Of a stretch of DNA of 64,000 bases, positions 40,052 through 48,129 are shown in pieces (within the stretch, counting starts at the first letter, position 1; the number at the start of each line of letters is the position of its first letter). Below the pieces are notes generated by a model, which saw only the letters and a list, made by a program, of their open reading frames with translations, did not search any database and was not told where the DNA came from. Both the position numbers and the translations under genes were made by a program. Source of the DNA: Nocardia alba NBRC 108234 (GTDB taxonomy: Bacteria > Actinomycetota > Actinomycetes > Mycobacteriales > Mycobacteriaceae); contig NZ_BDAX01000018.1 in the NCBI RefSeq assembly GCF_001612665.1, positions 186,001 through 250,000 on the forward strand, written 5' to 3'.

Positions 40052-41323
40052 TCAGGCGACGCGCACGTGCTCCTCGACCGCCGTCGGCTCCGGCGCGGCC
40101 GGTGCGGGCCGCCGTCCGGTGACGAGGAACAGGACAACGAGACCCACCGACAACCACACATACGTGTCGCCGATGATGTGCTGATCCCAGGTCCACGAGG
40201 TCTCACGGTGTTCGCCGTCGGGTAGGAAACTGTGCGGCGCGAGCACGAAGACCGCGGCGACGACGACGGTCGTGGCGTACCAGCCGCGCGCACTGCTCAC
40301 CGGCAGGGTGCGGGCGTGGCAGACCATCGCCAGCAACGCGGGCGCGATCCAGACCCAGTGGTGCGACCACGAGATCGGCGACAGCAGCAGCGTGAAGACC
40401 GCGTTGAGCGCCAGGGCGATCGCGGGGGCGTCGGCCGCCTTGCGCATCGCGGCGACGACGAGAACCAGCAGCAGGGCGCCCAGCACGAGCCACAGCACGT
40501 CGAACGGGAGACCGGTGATGTGCAGGCGGGCCATGACGGCCTGGATCGACTGATTGGTGTGGAAGGCAGAACCGCTCAGGCCCGAGACGTTGCCGAGGCC
40601 GCCGAACCAGTAGCGGGTGGATTCGGTGGGCAGGAACGCGAAGGAGGCGATGGTGGCGATCGCACCGGTGCCCGCGGCGGTCGCGGCGGCCTTGTAGTCC
40701 TTGCGGACCAGGAAGTAGAGCACGAACGCGGCGGGCGTGAGTTTGATGGCGGCCGCCAGGCCGATCAGCATGCCGCGGGGGTAGCGGGTCTTCGGGAGCA
40801 GGCAGTCGGTGGCGACCAGCACCATGAGCAGGAGGTTGACCTGACCGAAGTCGATGGTCGAACGCACCGGTTCCAGCAGCATCGCGAGCGGGACCGCGCA
40901 GGCGGTGACGAGCAGGGCTGCCTGCTTGCGGTCCGGGTGGTAGCGGCGGGCCACCAGATACAGCGTCCAGGCGACGGCGGCGATCGACACCACCACGTAG
41001 AGGACCTTCGCCGTGCCCCACGGCAGCAGCGCGAACGGCGCGAGCGCGATGGCCGCGAACGGCGGGTAGATGAAGGGCAGGCCGATACCGATCGTGGTCT
41101 TGGGCAGTTGACCGTACATATCGGCGCCGTCGCGCATCGCCTCGATGCCGAGGCGGTAGACCTGGAGATCGATGAACCCGTCGGAATAGCGTTCGAAGGG
41201 CCAGATCGGCGTCCTGACGCAGACGACCGACACAATGGTGAGCAGCACCGGCACCAGCCACCATGCTCGATTGATCGGGCGTGGTGAACGCGCTTGCACG
41301 GGGTGGGTGGTGTCACTACTCAT
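40052..41323 (-). CDS. GT87 (DUF2029) polyprenyl-phosphate mannosyltransferase-like membrane protein
   Basis: The 423-residue protein has about 10-12 hydrophobic segments. After TM1 it has a periplasmic loop with YSDGFIDLQVYRLGIEAMRDGADMYGQLP, containing the catalytic Asp (FIDLQVY) typical of GT87/GT-C enzymes, and FIYPPFAAIALAPFALLP thereafter. PISWSHHWVWIAPALL is another family segment. Members such as PimE add mannose from polyprenyl-phosphomannose to phosphatidylinositol mannosides or lipoglycans at the membrane. It is monocistronic. The exact acceptor is unknown. Confidence 0.85.
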   Translation of the reverse strand: MSSDTTHPVQARSPRPINRAWWLVPVLLTIVSVVCVRTPIWPFERYSDGFIDLQVYRLGIEAMRDGADMYGQLPKTTIGIGLPFIYPPFAAIALAPFALLPWGTAKVLYVVVSIAAVAWTLYLVARRYHPDRKQAALLVTACAVPLAMLLEPVRSTIDFGQVNLLLMVLVATDCLLPKTRYPRGMLIGLAAAIKLTPAAFVLYFLVRKDYKAAATAAGTGAIATIASFAFLPTESTRYWFGGLGNVSGLSGSAFHTNQSIQAVMARLHITGLPFDVLWLVLGALLLVLVVAAMRKAADAPAIALALNAVFTLLLSPISWSHHWVWIAPALLAMVCHARTLPVSSARGWYATTVVVAAVFVLAPHSFLPDGEHRETSWTWDQHIIGDTYVWLSVGLVVLFLVTGRRPAPAAPEPTAVEEHVRVA

Positions 41324-41399
41324 CCGCGGCGACTATACCGACTCGTGCGCACCGCCGCGGCACCGCCCATCGGCGGGCGTGACGCGCGCGATAGCCAGG

Positions 41400-41633
41400 C
41401 GGATGCCGCTGCGCGAACCGAACGCCCCGAGTGGTCGGTCGCCGCGGTCGGAGCGAGTCAGGTGACCGGCCATGGCCGCCACCTCGTCGTCCGTCCGGTA
41501 GCCGAGCTTCTCGAGCGCGCCGACCTGTCTGCCGATGGTCGACCTGTCGAGCGGGAACTGTGCGGCCAGGTGTGGTCGGGCAACCGTCACGTTCGCGGAG
41601 CAGATCGAGAATGCTGTGGGCGACCGGGCTCAC
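41400..41633 (-). pseudogene. MarR-family regulator remnant, frameshifted
   Basis: Reading right to left, MSPVAHSILDLLRERDG starts at 41633 in one frame. The next recognisable MarR winged-helix segment, ARPHLAAQFPLDRSTIGRQVGALEKLGY, is in another frame (about 41590-41490). After GYRTDDEVAAM the sequence degrades. The order corresponds to helix alpha-2, the recognition helix and the start of the wing of MarR regulators. No intact ORF joins the parts and no obvious target gene is adjacent, so this looks like a decayed gene. Confidence 0.6.
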
Positions 41634-41794
41634 TCCGTTCCGACTCCGCGGTAGAGGAGCAGATCAGCGAATCTGTCGCTGTCCGACCGCGAATCACCAC
41701 TGCGACACGTAGACCCGAGTACGTTGTAGCGCGCAACCGCGGACTAGTCTGGCGCCGCGAGGGGGTGTAACAGCGGAAAGGGCGGGTACCGCCG

Positions 41795-42979
41795 ATGAAT
41801 GATCCCGACGCGCAACATCGCGGCGACCCGATATCCCTCGATCAGCGCTACGACGGCGCCGATCCGATCGAATGGTGCGGTGCAGCGGTCTATCCGATGT
41901 ACACCGAGGCGCTGCCCGCCGGAACGACATCGGTTCATCTCCGCGCGCTGTCGGTGATGGCGCCCGAGAATGTCACGGGCCTCGGACTGGGCCTGTCCGT
42001 CCACGACGGGCACGTGAATCTGAACGGGAAATCGCTGGCGGGCGTCGACATCTGGTCCGAAGCCCTCGTCGGCGGCATCGACATCTCGGTGACCGCGGAC
42101 GCACCCGAGGCGCTGTTCACGCTCACACCCGTCTGGGTGGCGGAGTCGGGCGCCCACCAGTCCTGGACCGGCAATTACGGCATGGTCGTGGACCTGCTCC
42201 CCGACGGGGCCTGCACGCTGTGGTGCAGCACCGGTCCCGGTACCCCCGATTTCAACGAACTGGTCGTCGAACTCAGCACCGGCCCAGCCGAACCGGCCGA
42301 CCTCGAAGCGGCCACCGAGGCGGCCGAACCGGCCGAGCCCGAATCACCCGTCGAGGCAGCCGACCCGATCGGCCCCGAATCATTTATCGGCCCAGCCGAA
42401 CCGGTCGAACCCGAATCATCCGTCGATGCGGCCGAACCGGTCGAACCCGAATCACCCGTCGAGGCGGCCGATTCGGTCGGCCCCGAATCATTTGTCGGCC
42501 CAGCCGAACCGATCAACCCTGAATCGTTCACCGACGCGGCCGAGCCGGTCGATGTCGAATCACCCTTCGACGCGGCCGACCCGGTGACGATGCCGATGCC
42601 GATGCCGATGCCGATGAGCCCAGCCGCATCGCCTCCCTCTGTCGAACCGACTCCTCCGCCCGCGTCCGCGGAGTCGGCATCATCGACAACCCCACCGGAA
42701 ACCCCGAGCGCACAGGTCGGCCCGCCCGAGCCCCCACGACCCCGCCAGGGCGTCGGCGGCGCCCTGCACGATCTGGGGACCGCCATGCACGAACGCGGCG
42801 AACACGATTCGGCCCGCGCCCTGTGGACCCAGGCCGCCCAGGCGGGCCACAGCGGCGCCGCCTACGATCTGGGCACGCTGCTGCTCCGAGAGGGCGAACG
42901 CGCCGCCGCCGAACACTGGTGGAAGGCCGCGGCCCCCGACGATCCACGCGCGGCCCTCGCCCTGTCCGAACTGGCCTAG
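41795..42979 (+). CDS. Repeat-rich protein with C-terminal Sel1/TPR repeats
   Basis: The 394-residue protein has three parts. Residues 1-160 form an unrecognised beta-rich domain without signal peptide (AALPAGTTSVHLRAL.. and GNYGMVVDLLPDGACTLW are notable). Residues about 163-280 are an acidic Pro/Glu/Ala linker of near-repeats around (A)AEPVEPES, ending in a run of Met-Pro. Residues about 320-394 contain two Sel1/TPR-like repeats (GGALHDLGTAMHERGEHDSARALWTQAAQAG and AAYDLGTLLLREGERAAAEHWWKAA). A scaffold role is plausible. It is monocistronic and followed by a strong terminator. Confidence 0.7.
   Translation: MNDPDAQHRGDPISLDQRYDGADPIEWCGAAVYPMYTEALPAGTTSVHLRALSVMAPENVTGLGLGLSVHDGHVNLNGKSLAGVDIWSEALVGGIDISVTADAPEALFTLTPVWVAESGAHQSWTGNYGMVVDLLPDGACTLWCSTGPGTPDFNELVVELSTGPAEPADLEAATEAAEPAEPESPVEAADPIGPESFIGPAEPVEPESSVDAAEPVEPESPVEAADSVGPESFVGPAEPINPESFTDAAEPVDVESPFDAADPVTMPMPMPMPMSPAASPPSVEPTPPPASAESASSTTPPETPSAQVGPPEPPRPRQGVGGALHDLGTAMHERGEHDSARALWTQAAQAGHSGAAYDLGTLLLREGERAAAEHWWKAAAPDDPRAALALSELA
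42284..42616 (+). repeat. In-frame DNA repeats encoding the acidic linker
   Basis: Degenerate units built around CCAGCCGAACCGG / GAACCCGAATCA-type blocks recur between 42284 and about 42570. They are followed by a hexanucleotide run of ATGCCG from 42590 to 42616. Unit lengths are multiples of 3, so expansion or loss would change linker length without shifting frame. Confidence 0.75.
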
Positions 42980-42987
42980 CACCGCGA

Positions 42988-43023
42988 AAACCGCCGCCCG
43001 CGATGATCCGCGGGCGGCGGTTT
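42988..43023. terminator. Bidirectional terminator between the Sel1/TPR gene and ectD
   Basis: Perfect 15-bp arms AAACCGCCGCCCGCG / CGCGGGCGGCGGTTT around ATGATC, located between convergent genes. The A-rich and T-rich stem ends give a T-tract in both directions. Confidence 0.9.
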
Positions 43024-43034
43024 CGTGAGCCGTC

Positions 43035-43952
43035 CTAGGGCGCCAGAACCGCACCGAAGTCGGCCGTGTCCGCGCGTAAGGGTGTGAAATCGCGGGCGGC
43101 GATGTGTTGTGGACGGTGCTGGGGAGCCGCGAAGGGGTCCGTCAGAGCGTTGTCCACGCTGTTGAACACCACGAAGATGTTCGAGCGGGGGAACGGGGTG
43201 ATGTTGTTCGACGAGCCGTGCATCAGGTTGGAGTCGAACAACAGGGCAGAACCGGCCCGCCCGGTGAACTGGGTGATGCCGTATCGGGCCGCGAGGAACG
43301 TGATGTCGTCCGGCGTCGGAATCCCGATTCGCTGCTCGCGCAACGACTCCCGATAGTGCGCGCTCGGCGTCTCGCCCAGGCACGGCACGAAGGTGCGGTG
43401 TGAGCCCGGCATCATCATCAGGCTGCCGTTGAACGGGTAGTTGTCGGTCAGCGCGATCGACAGGCTCACCGCGCGCGGGGCCGGCATGCCGTCCTCCGCG
43501 TGCCAGGTCTCGAAATCCGAATGCCAGGCGAAACCGCTACCGCCGAACCCGGGCATGTAGTTCACCCTGGTCTGATGCAGGTACACCGGCGAACCGAGGA
43601 TCTGCTCGGCTAGGCCCGCGATCCGCGATTCCAGGATCAGTTCCGCGATGGGCTTGCTGAGCTGATGTACCTGGAACACCGAACGGACCTGCCCCGCAAC
43701 GGGTTCCACGATCACCCGCTCGTCGCCGTAGAGCACGGGGTCGGCCGCGAGGTGGCCGATCTCGGCCCCGAACGCGGCCACCTCGTCGGGTTCGAGCAGG
43801 TCGGGAATCGTCGCGAAACCGTTCGCGTCGAATCCGGCCAGCTCCGGCGAGGTGACCGTGCCCCACACCGTCGGATCGGTGCGTTCCAGATGCGGGGCCG
43901 GCTCGGCCAACCGGGTCGGGTAGCGGTCGAGCTGGTCAGACACTGGCGCCAT
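43035..43952 (-). CDS. ectD: Ectoine 5-hydroxylase EctD
   Basis: The 305-residue Fe(II)/2-oxoglutarate dioxygenase converts ectoine to 5-hydroxyectoine. The EctD signature FAWHSDFETWHAEDGMP is at residues 141-157, with iron ligands His144, Asp146 and probably His245 (LMHGSSNN). The ATG overlaps the ectC end by 17 nt; GTG at 43943 would shorten this. It is the last gene of ectABCD and ends near a strong terminator. Confidence 0.95.
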   Translation of the reverse strand: MAPVSDQLDRYPTRLAEPAPHLERTDPTVWGTVTSPELAGFDANGFATIPDLLEPDEVAAFGAEIGHLAADPVLYGDERVIVEPVAGQVRSVFQVHQLSKPIAELILESRIAGLAEQILGSPVYLHQTRVNYMPGFGGSGFAWHSDFETWHAEDGMPAPRAVSLSIALTDNYPFNGSLMMMPGSHRTFVPCLGETPSAHYRESLREQRIGIPTPDDITFLAARYGITQFTGRAGSALLFDSNLMHGSSNNITPFPRSNIFVVFNSVDNALTDPFAAPQHRPQHIAARDFTPLRADTADFGAVLAP

Positions 43953-44340
43953 CCTCCTCGATAATCAGCGGATACACCCCGTTCTCGTCGTGTACCTCGC
44001 GGCCGGTGACCGGCGGATTGAAAACACACAGCATCCGCAACTGGGTGCGGGCGGTGACCTGATGGCGTTCGTGGCCGTTGAGCAGATACATCGACCCGGG
44101 GCCGAGCGGATACTCGGTCTCGTTGTCGAGATCGAGCAGGCTGCCCTCGCCCTCGACCAGCCACACCGCCTCGACGTGGTTCTGATAGTGGAACGTGTGG
44201 ACGGTGCCCGCCTCGATCGTCGTCTCGTGGAAGGAGAAGCCGACCTTGTCGCCGCCGAGCACGATGCGCTTGCTGCGCCAACCCGGCCCCGCCACATCGC
44301 GTTCGGTGCCGGTTATCTCATCGGTGGTGCGCACGATCAT
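43936..44340 (-). CDS. ectC: L-ectoine synthase EctC
   Basis: The 134-residue cupin-fold enzyme cyclises N-gamma-acetyl-diaminobutyrate to ectoine. MIVRTTDEITGTERDV at the start, GVGFSFHETTI-like VGFSFHETTIEAGTVHTFHYQNHVEAVW and GEGSLLDLDNETEYPLGPGSMYLLNGHERHQV are typical, with cupin His/Glu metal ligands in the HYQNHVEAVW region. ATG 44340 overlaps the ectB stop (ATGA). Confidence 0.95.
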   Translation of the reverse strand: MIVRTTDEITGTERDVAGPGWRSKRIVLGGDKVGFSFHETTIEAGTVHTFHYQNHVEAVWLVEGEGSLLDLDNETEYPLGPGSMYLLNGHERHQVTARTQLRMLCVFNPPVTGREVHDENGVYPLIIEEDGASV

Positions 44341-45608
44341 GCGGCACCACCACAGACGGTGTCGATCGAGGAGACCAGCACCGACAGGCCCTGATCGAGT
44401 TCGTCGCTGCCGAGCGTCAACGGCGGCAACAGTTTCACGACCTCGTCCATCGACCCCGAGGTCTCCACCAGCAGACCCTGTTCGAACGCGGTGCGGCACA
44501 CCTTGCCCGCCTGCGACGGGTCGTCGAAGACGATGCCGTGCACCATGCCGCGACCACGCGTCGACACCCCGGAGTGGCGTTCGGCGACCGCGGCCAGCGC
44601 GCGGCCGAGGTAGGCGCCGTTCTCGGCGGTGCGCTGGGCGAGCACGTCGTCGGACCAGTACTCGCGCAGGGCGGCGGTGGCGGTGACGAAGGCCGGGTTG
44701 TTGCCGCGGAAGGTGCCGTTGTGCTCACCGGGTGCCCACTGGTCGTGCTCGGGCTTGAGCAGCACCAGCGCCATCGGCAGACCGTAGCCGCCGATCGACT
44801 TCGACAGCGTCACGATGTCGGGGGTGATGCCGGCGATCTCGAAGGAGAAGAACGGGCCGGTGCGCCCGCAACCCATCTGCACGTCGTCGACGATGAGCAG
44901 GATGTCGCGCGCCGCGCACAGCCCGGCCAGGTGGCGCAGCCATTCGGCGCGGGCCAGGTTGACACCACCCTCACCCTGCACGGTCTCCACGATCACCGCG
45001 GCGGGGCGATCGAAACCCGAGGAGCTGTCGTCGAGGACGCGCTGCATCCAGCCGAAGTCCTCGATGGTGTTGTCGAAGTAACCGTCGTAGGGCATCGGGG
45101 TGGAGTGCTCGAGCGGCACCCCGGCACCGGCCCGCTTGGCGGCGTTGCCGGTCACCGACAGCGCGCCGAGAGTCATGCCGTGGAAGGCGTTGGTGAAGCT
45201 CAGGATGGTCTTGCGCCCGGTGACCTTGCGGGCCAGCTTGAGCGCGGCTTCGACGGCGTTCGCGCCGGTCGGGCCGGGGAACTGGACCTTGTAGTCGAGG
45301 CCACGCGGCGAGAGCACCGTGTCGCGGATGGTCTCTAGTAGCTCGCGTTTGGCCACGGTCGACATATCGAGACCGTGGGTGATGCCATTGCTGCTGATGT
45401 ATTCCAGCAGCGCCTTTTTCAGAATCGGGTTGTTGTGTCCGTAGTTCAACGCGCCGGCGCCGGCGAAGAAGTCGAGATATTCGCGGCCTTGCTCGTCGCG
45501 CAGCCAGGCGCCTTCGGCGGTGCTGAAGATGGCCGGCCAGTCACGGCAGTATCCGCGCACATTCGATTCCATAGCCTCGAAAATGCTGGTGTCGGTGGTC
45601 GTGATCAT
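44337..45608 (-). CDS. ectB: Diaminobutyrate-2-oxoglutarate aminotransferase EctB
   Basis: This 423-residue class III PLP aminotransferase makes L-2,4-diaminobutyrate from aspartate semialdehyde and glutamate. PLP-binding features include GPTGANAVEAALKLARKVTGR near 92-112, the DDVQMGCGRTG segment with the Asp that holds the pyridine nitrogen, and the Schiff-base Lys in TLSKSIGGYGLPMA. Its start overlaps the ectA stop by 4 nt (ATGA) and its end overlaps ectC. Confidence 0.95.
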   Translation of the reverse strand: MITTTDTSIFEAMESNVRGYCRDWPAIFSTAEGAWLRDEQGREYLDFFAGAGALNYGHNNPILKKALLEYISSNGITHGLDMSTVAKRELLETIRDTVLSPRGLDYKVQFPGPTGANAVEAALKLARKVTGRKTILSFTNAFHGMTLGALSVTGNAAKRAGAGVPLEHSTPMPYDGYFDNTIEDFGWMQRVLDDSSSGFDRPAAVIVETVQGEGGVNLARAEWLRHLAGLCAARDILLIVDDVQMGCGRTGPFFSFEIAGITPDIVTLSKSIGGYGLPMALVLLKPEHDQWAPGEHNGTFRGNNPAFVTATAALREYWSDDVLAQRTAENGAYLGRALAAVAERHSGVSTRGRGMVHGIVFDDPSQAGKVCRTAFEQGLLVETSGSMDEVVKLLPPLTLGSDELDQGLSVLVSSIDTVCGGAA

Positions 45609-46156
45609 CGTCGTTCCTCCTGGCGCTGAGCCGGTGAAATCACATACAGCAGCTCTGCCTCGTGTGAATCGGGGAAATCGTTTTCTTCGAACAGGTCCTC
45701 GGTGCGCAAATCGGCACCGCGTTCCCGGGCCACCGCGGAGAACAACGCATGGGATGCGGTGTTTCCGGGCGAGATCGTGGTTTCCAGGGTGGTGATTCCC
45801 GCCGCCGCGACCGAATCGAGCAGTCCGTGCAGGATGGCGGCGGCCATGCCGCGGCCTCGGTATTGCGCGTCGACGGCGATCTGCCAGACGAACAGCGTGT
45901 CCGGAGCTTCCGGACGCACATATCCGATGACGAATCCGACGGGCTGACCGTCACTCTCGGCGACCAAGGAGGTCGCACTGAAATCGCGGCACCACAACAG
46001 GTACGCATAGCTGGAATTGACGTCGAGTACCTGTGAATCACGGGCGATCCGCCACAGCTGCGCACCGTCGCCCAGCCGTGGATGACGCAATCTCGGTTCC
46101 GAACCAGGGGCCGCCACCCCAGCGGCCGGCTCGATGGACTTGGTGGACGTTGTCAT
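45605..46156 (-). CDS. ectA: Diaminobutyrate acetyltransferase EctA
   Basis: The 183-residue GNAT acetyltransferase acetylates the gamma-amino group of diaminobutyrate with acetyl-CoA. LRHPRLGDGAQLWRIARDSQVLDVNSSYAYLLWCRDF and the acetyl-CoA-binding QYRGRGMAAAIL loop near 97-108 are typical of EctA. It is the first ect gene. Only 68 bp separate it from an upstream response regulator in the same direction, and no clear ribosome binding site precedes its ATG. Confidence 0.95.
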   Translation of the reverse strand: MTTSTKSIEPAAGVAAPGSEPRLRHPRLGDGAQLWRIARDSQVLDVNSSYAYLLWCRDFSATSLVAESDGQPVGFVIGYVRPEAPDTLFVWQIAVDAQYRGRGMAAAILHGLLDSVAAAGITTLETTISPGNTASHALFSAVARERGADLRTEDLFEENDFPDSHEAELLYVISPAQRQEERR

Positions 46157-46224
46157 AACTCTAAAGTGCCCAGCCGACTTTACGGTCTTTGTGTCGAGCT
46201 CTTTGCGGTTGTATGACGAATCGT

Positions 46225-46938
46225 TTACTGCGGCTGCACGTCGAGGCGATACCCGAGACCGCGCACGGTAACCACGATGCGCGGGTCGGAGGGGTCGCGT
46301 TCGATCTTGGTACGCAGCCGGCGCACATGGACGTCGACAATGCGCTCGTCACCGAAAAAGCCCTGATCCCAGACTCTTTCGAGCAGCACGGCGCGGCTCA
46401 GCACCCGGCCGGGGGTCTCCGCCAGTTCACACAGCAACCGGAATTCGGTGACCGTGAGGTGGATCTCCTCGGCGCCTCGGCGCACCGCGCCCGCGTCGGC
46501 CGCCAGTACCAGCGGAGCGTGCGGATCCGCGTCGAGCACCGCATCGGGGGTGGTGTCGCGATCGGCGGTGATGCGGGCGCGGCGGCGGAGCGCGCGCATC
46601 CTGGCGGTGATCTCCTTGATTTCGAACGGCTTGCTCACGAAGTCGTCGGCCCCCGCCTCCAGGGCCGCGACCACATCGTGGGTGTCGTAACGGGTGCTGA
46701 TCACGATGATCGGCACGTCGTGATCGCGCCGGATCTCTCTGATGCAGTCGAAGCCGTCGGCTTCGCCGCGCATCAGGTCGACGATCATCAGATCGGGCGG
46801 CCCGTCGTTGCGTAACCGGTCGAGGGCGTCGGATGGGACACCCGCCTCCGCTACGGCATACCCCTCGTCTTCCATCGCGCGACGCAGGTCGCCGCGCATC
46901 TGGACATCGTCGTCCACGATCATCAGGTTCGCGCTCAT
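46225..46938 (-). CDS. Orphan OmpR/PhoB-family response regulator
   Basis: The 237-residue regulator starts at ATG 46938 (MSANLMIVDDD). The receiver domain has Asp9/Asp10, phospho-acceptor Asp54 (IVDLMRGEADGF, unusual in lacking the common MLPG), Ser81 and Lys103 (VSKPFE). The C-terminal winged helix (LTVTEFRLLCELAETPGRVLSRAVLLERVW, then VHVRRLRTKIE and VRGLGYRL) is typical of OmpR types. No histidine kinase gene is adjacent. It lies directly upstream of ectA on the same strand, so it may be cotranscribed with ectABCD and regulate osmotic or other stress genes. Confidence 0.9.
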   Translation of the reverse strand: MSANLMIVDDDVQMRGDLRRAMEDEGYAVAEAGVPSDALDRLRNDGPPDLMIVDLMRGEADGFDCIREIRRDHDVPIIVISTRYDTHDVVAALEAGADDFVSKPFEIKEITARMRALRRRARITADRDTTPDAVLDADPHAPLVLAADAGAVRRGAEEIHLTVTEFRLLCELAETPGRVLSRAVLLERVWDQGFFGDERIVDVHVRRLRTKIERDPSDPRIVVTVRGLGYRLDVQPQ

Positions 46939-47068
46939 GTGTGTGCACATCCTTTGCTGACACGCCGGGCGTGTGCCGGTGCACTGGGGGCTTCGCGTCC
47001 CCAGACCGACACGACATCCCGCCTTCGAGCTTGTTACCAATCTGTGATTTACCCAGACTGGTCCCGGC

Positions 47069-47085
47069 GTAAACCCGTCGTAACA
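47069..47085 (-). promoter_or_regulatory. Direct repeat upstream of the response regulator gene
   Basis: On the plus strand GTAAAC (47069-47074) and GTAACA (47080-47085) recur with an 11-bp period, the spacing commonly bound by OmpR-family dimers. The site is 131 bp upstream of the regulator start and about 50 bp before the PLP-enzyme gene. It is a candidate autoregulatory site. Confidence 0.35.
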
Positions 47086-47135
47086 ATCAGTGCGCTCAAC
47101 AGACGGTTCACGCAGACCGATCCGGTGGCATAGTC

Positions 47136-48104
47136 GTGGGCGTGACCCCGACTTTCGATGACATCGAAGCCGCTGCGGCGCGCATCGACGGACTGGTTCG
47201 CCCAGTCACCGTCGCAGCCGCGGGACCAGCGCCGACCTCACTCTGGTTCGCGCTGGAATTCTCGCAGTTCACCGGGACATTCAAGGCCCGTGGCGCGCAG
47301 AATTTCGTGCGGGCGCACGCGGCTGCGAAAACGTTGCCGGACGCGGGTGTGACGATCGCCTCGGGCGGGAACGCGGGCCTGGCGTGTGCATGGGCGGCCC
47401 GCGAGGCGGGGGTCCCCGCGACGGTGTTTCTGCCCGAGACCGCGCCCGCGGTCAAAATCGGTCGACTTCGTGACTACGGTGCGCGCGTGCGACTGATCGG
47501 TCCGGAATACAAGCAGGCGTTGGCCGCTTGCCGGGAATTCGCCGAGACCAGTGGAGCGCTGGCCGCTCATGCCTACGACGATACCTTGGTCGCCGCGGGC
47601 GCAGGCACGCTGATGCGCGAGATCCAGGCGCAGGTGCCCGATCTGGACACGGTTCTCGTCGCGGTCGGCGGCGGCGGGCTGTTCACCGGAACGGCCGTCG
47701 CCGCGCAGCATTTCGGGATCCGCACGGTCGCCGTCGAACCCCGGGGTTGTCGATCACTGAACGCGGCCCTCGAGGCGGGCCGCCCGGTGGATGTCACCGT
47801 CGACTCGATCGCCGCGGACTCTCTCGGCGCACCGAACGTGTCGGCGATGGCCCTGGCCGCCGCCCAGCACCCGAGTGTGCGCTCGCTGCTGGTACCCGAC
47901 GAGGCGATCCGCGCGGCCAGGCAGCACCTGTGGGACTCCCATCGCATCGTCGTCGAGAACGGCGCGGCCACCGCACTGGCGGCGCTGCTCGACACCGGGT
48001 CGGGGCCCGCCTACCGCCCCGAACCCGGCGAACGGGTCTGCGTGATCCTGTGCGGGGCGAATACCGACCCCGGCGACCTCGTCCGGTCGGCGCCGACCAG
48101 CTGA
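47136..48104 (+). CDS. PLP-dependent serine/threonine dehydratase-like enzyme
   Basis: The 322-residue fold type II PLP enzyme has the Schiff-base lysine in GTFKARGAQNF near residue 49, the substrate loop ASGGNAGLACAWAA near 75-88 and the phosphate-binding glycine loop VGGGGLFTG near 175-183. These match threonine/serine dehydratases and 1-aminocyclopropane-carboxylate-like relatives. It lacks the C-terminal ACT domains of biosynthetic IlvA, so a catabolic or serine-racemase-like role is likely. GTG 47136 or GTG 47142 could be the start. It is divergent from the response regulator. Confidence 0.85.
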   Translation: MGVTPTFDDIEAAAARIDGLVRPVTVAAAGPAPTSLWFALEFSQFTGTFKARGAQNFVRAHAAAKTLPDAGVTIASGGNAGLACAWAAREAGVPATVFLPETAPAVKIGRLRDYGARVRLIGPEYKQALAACREFAETSGALAAHAYDDTLVAAGAGTLMREIQAQVPDLDTVLVAVGGGGLFTGTAVAAQHFGIRTVAVEPRGCRSLNAALEAGRPVDVTVDSIAADSLGAPNVSAMALAAAQHPSVRSLLVPDEAIRAARQHLWDSHRIVVENGAATALAALLDTGSGPAYRPEPGERVCVILCGANTDPGDLVRSAPTS

Positions 48105-48129
48105 TCCGGCAGGGCCCGCGTCGGCCGTC

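Noticed and set aside
40232..41287. A 351-codon plus-strand ORF opposite the GT87 gene, and similar long antisense ORFs at 1575-2588, 52434-54542 and 55603-56871
   Set aside because: They are Arg/Gly/Asp-rich shadows of real membrane, kinase or lipoprotein genes. They have no family motifs, and the opposite strand shows recognised domains and normal overlaps.
42590..42616. ATGCCG hexanucleotide run considered as a phase-variation tract
   Set aside because: The unit is a multiple of 3, so slippage changes only the Met-Pro count and cannot switch the gene off.
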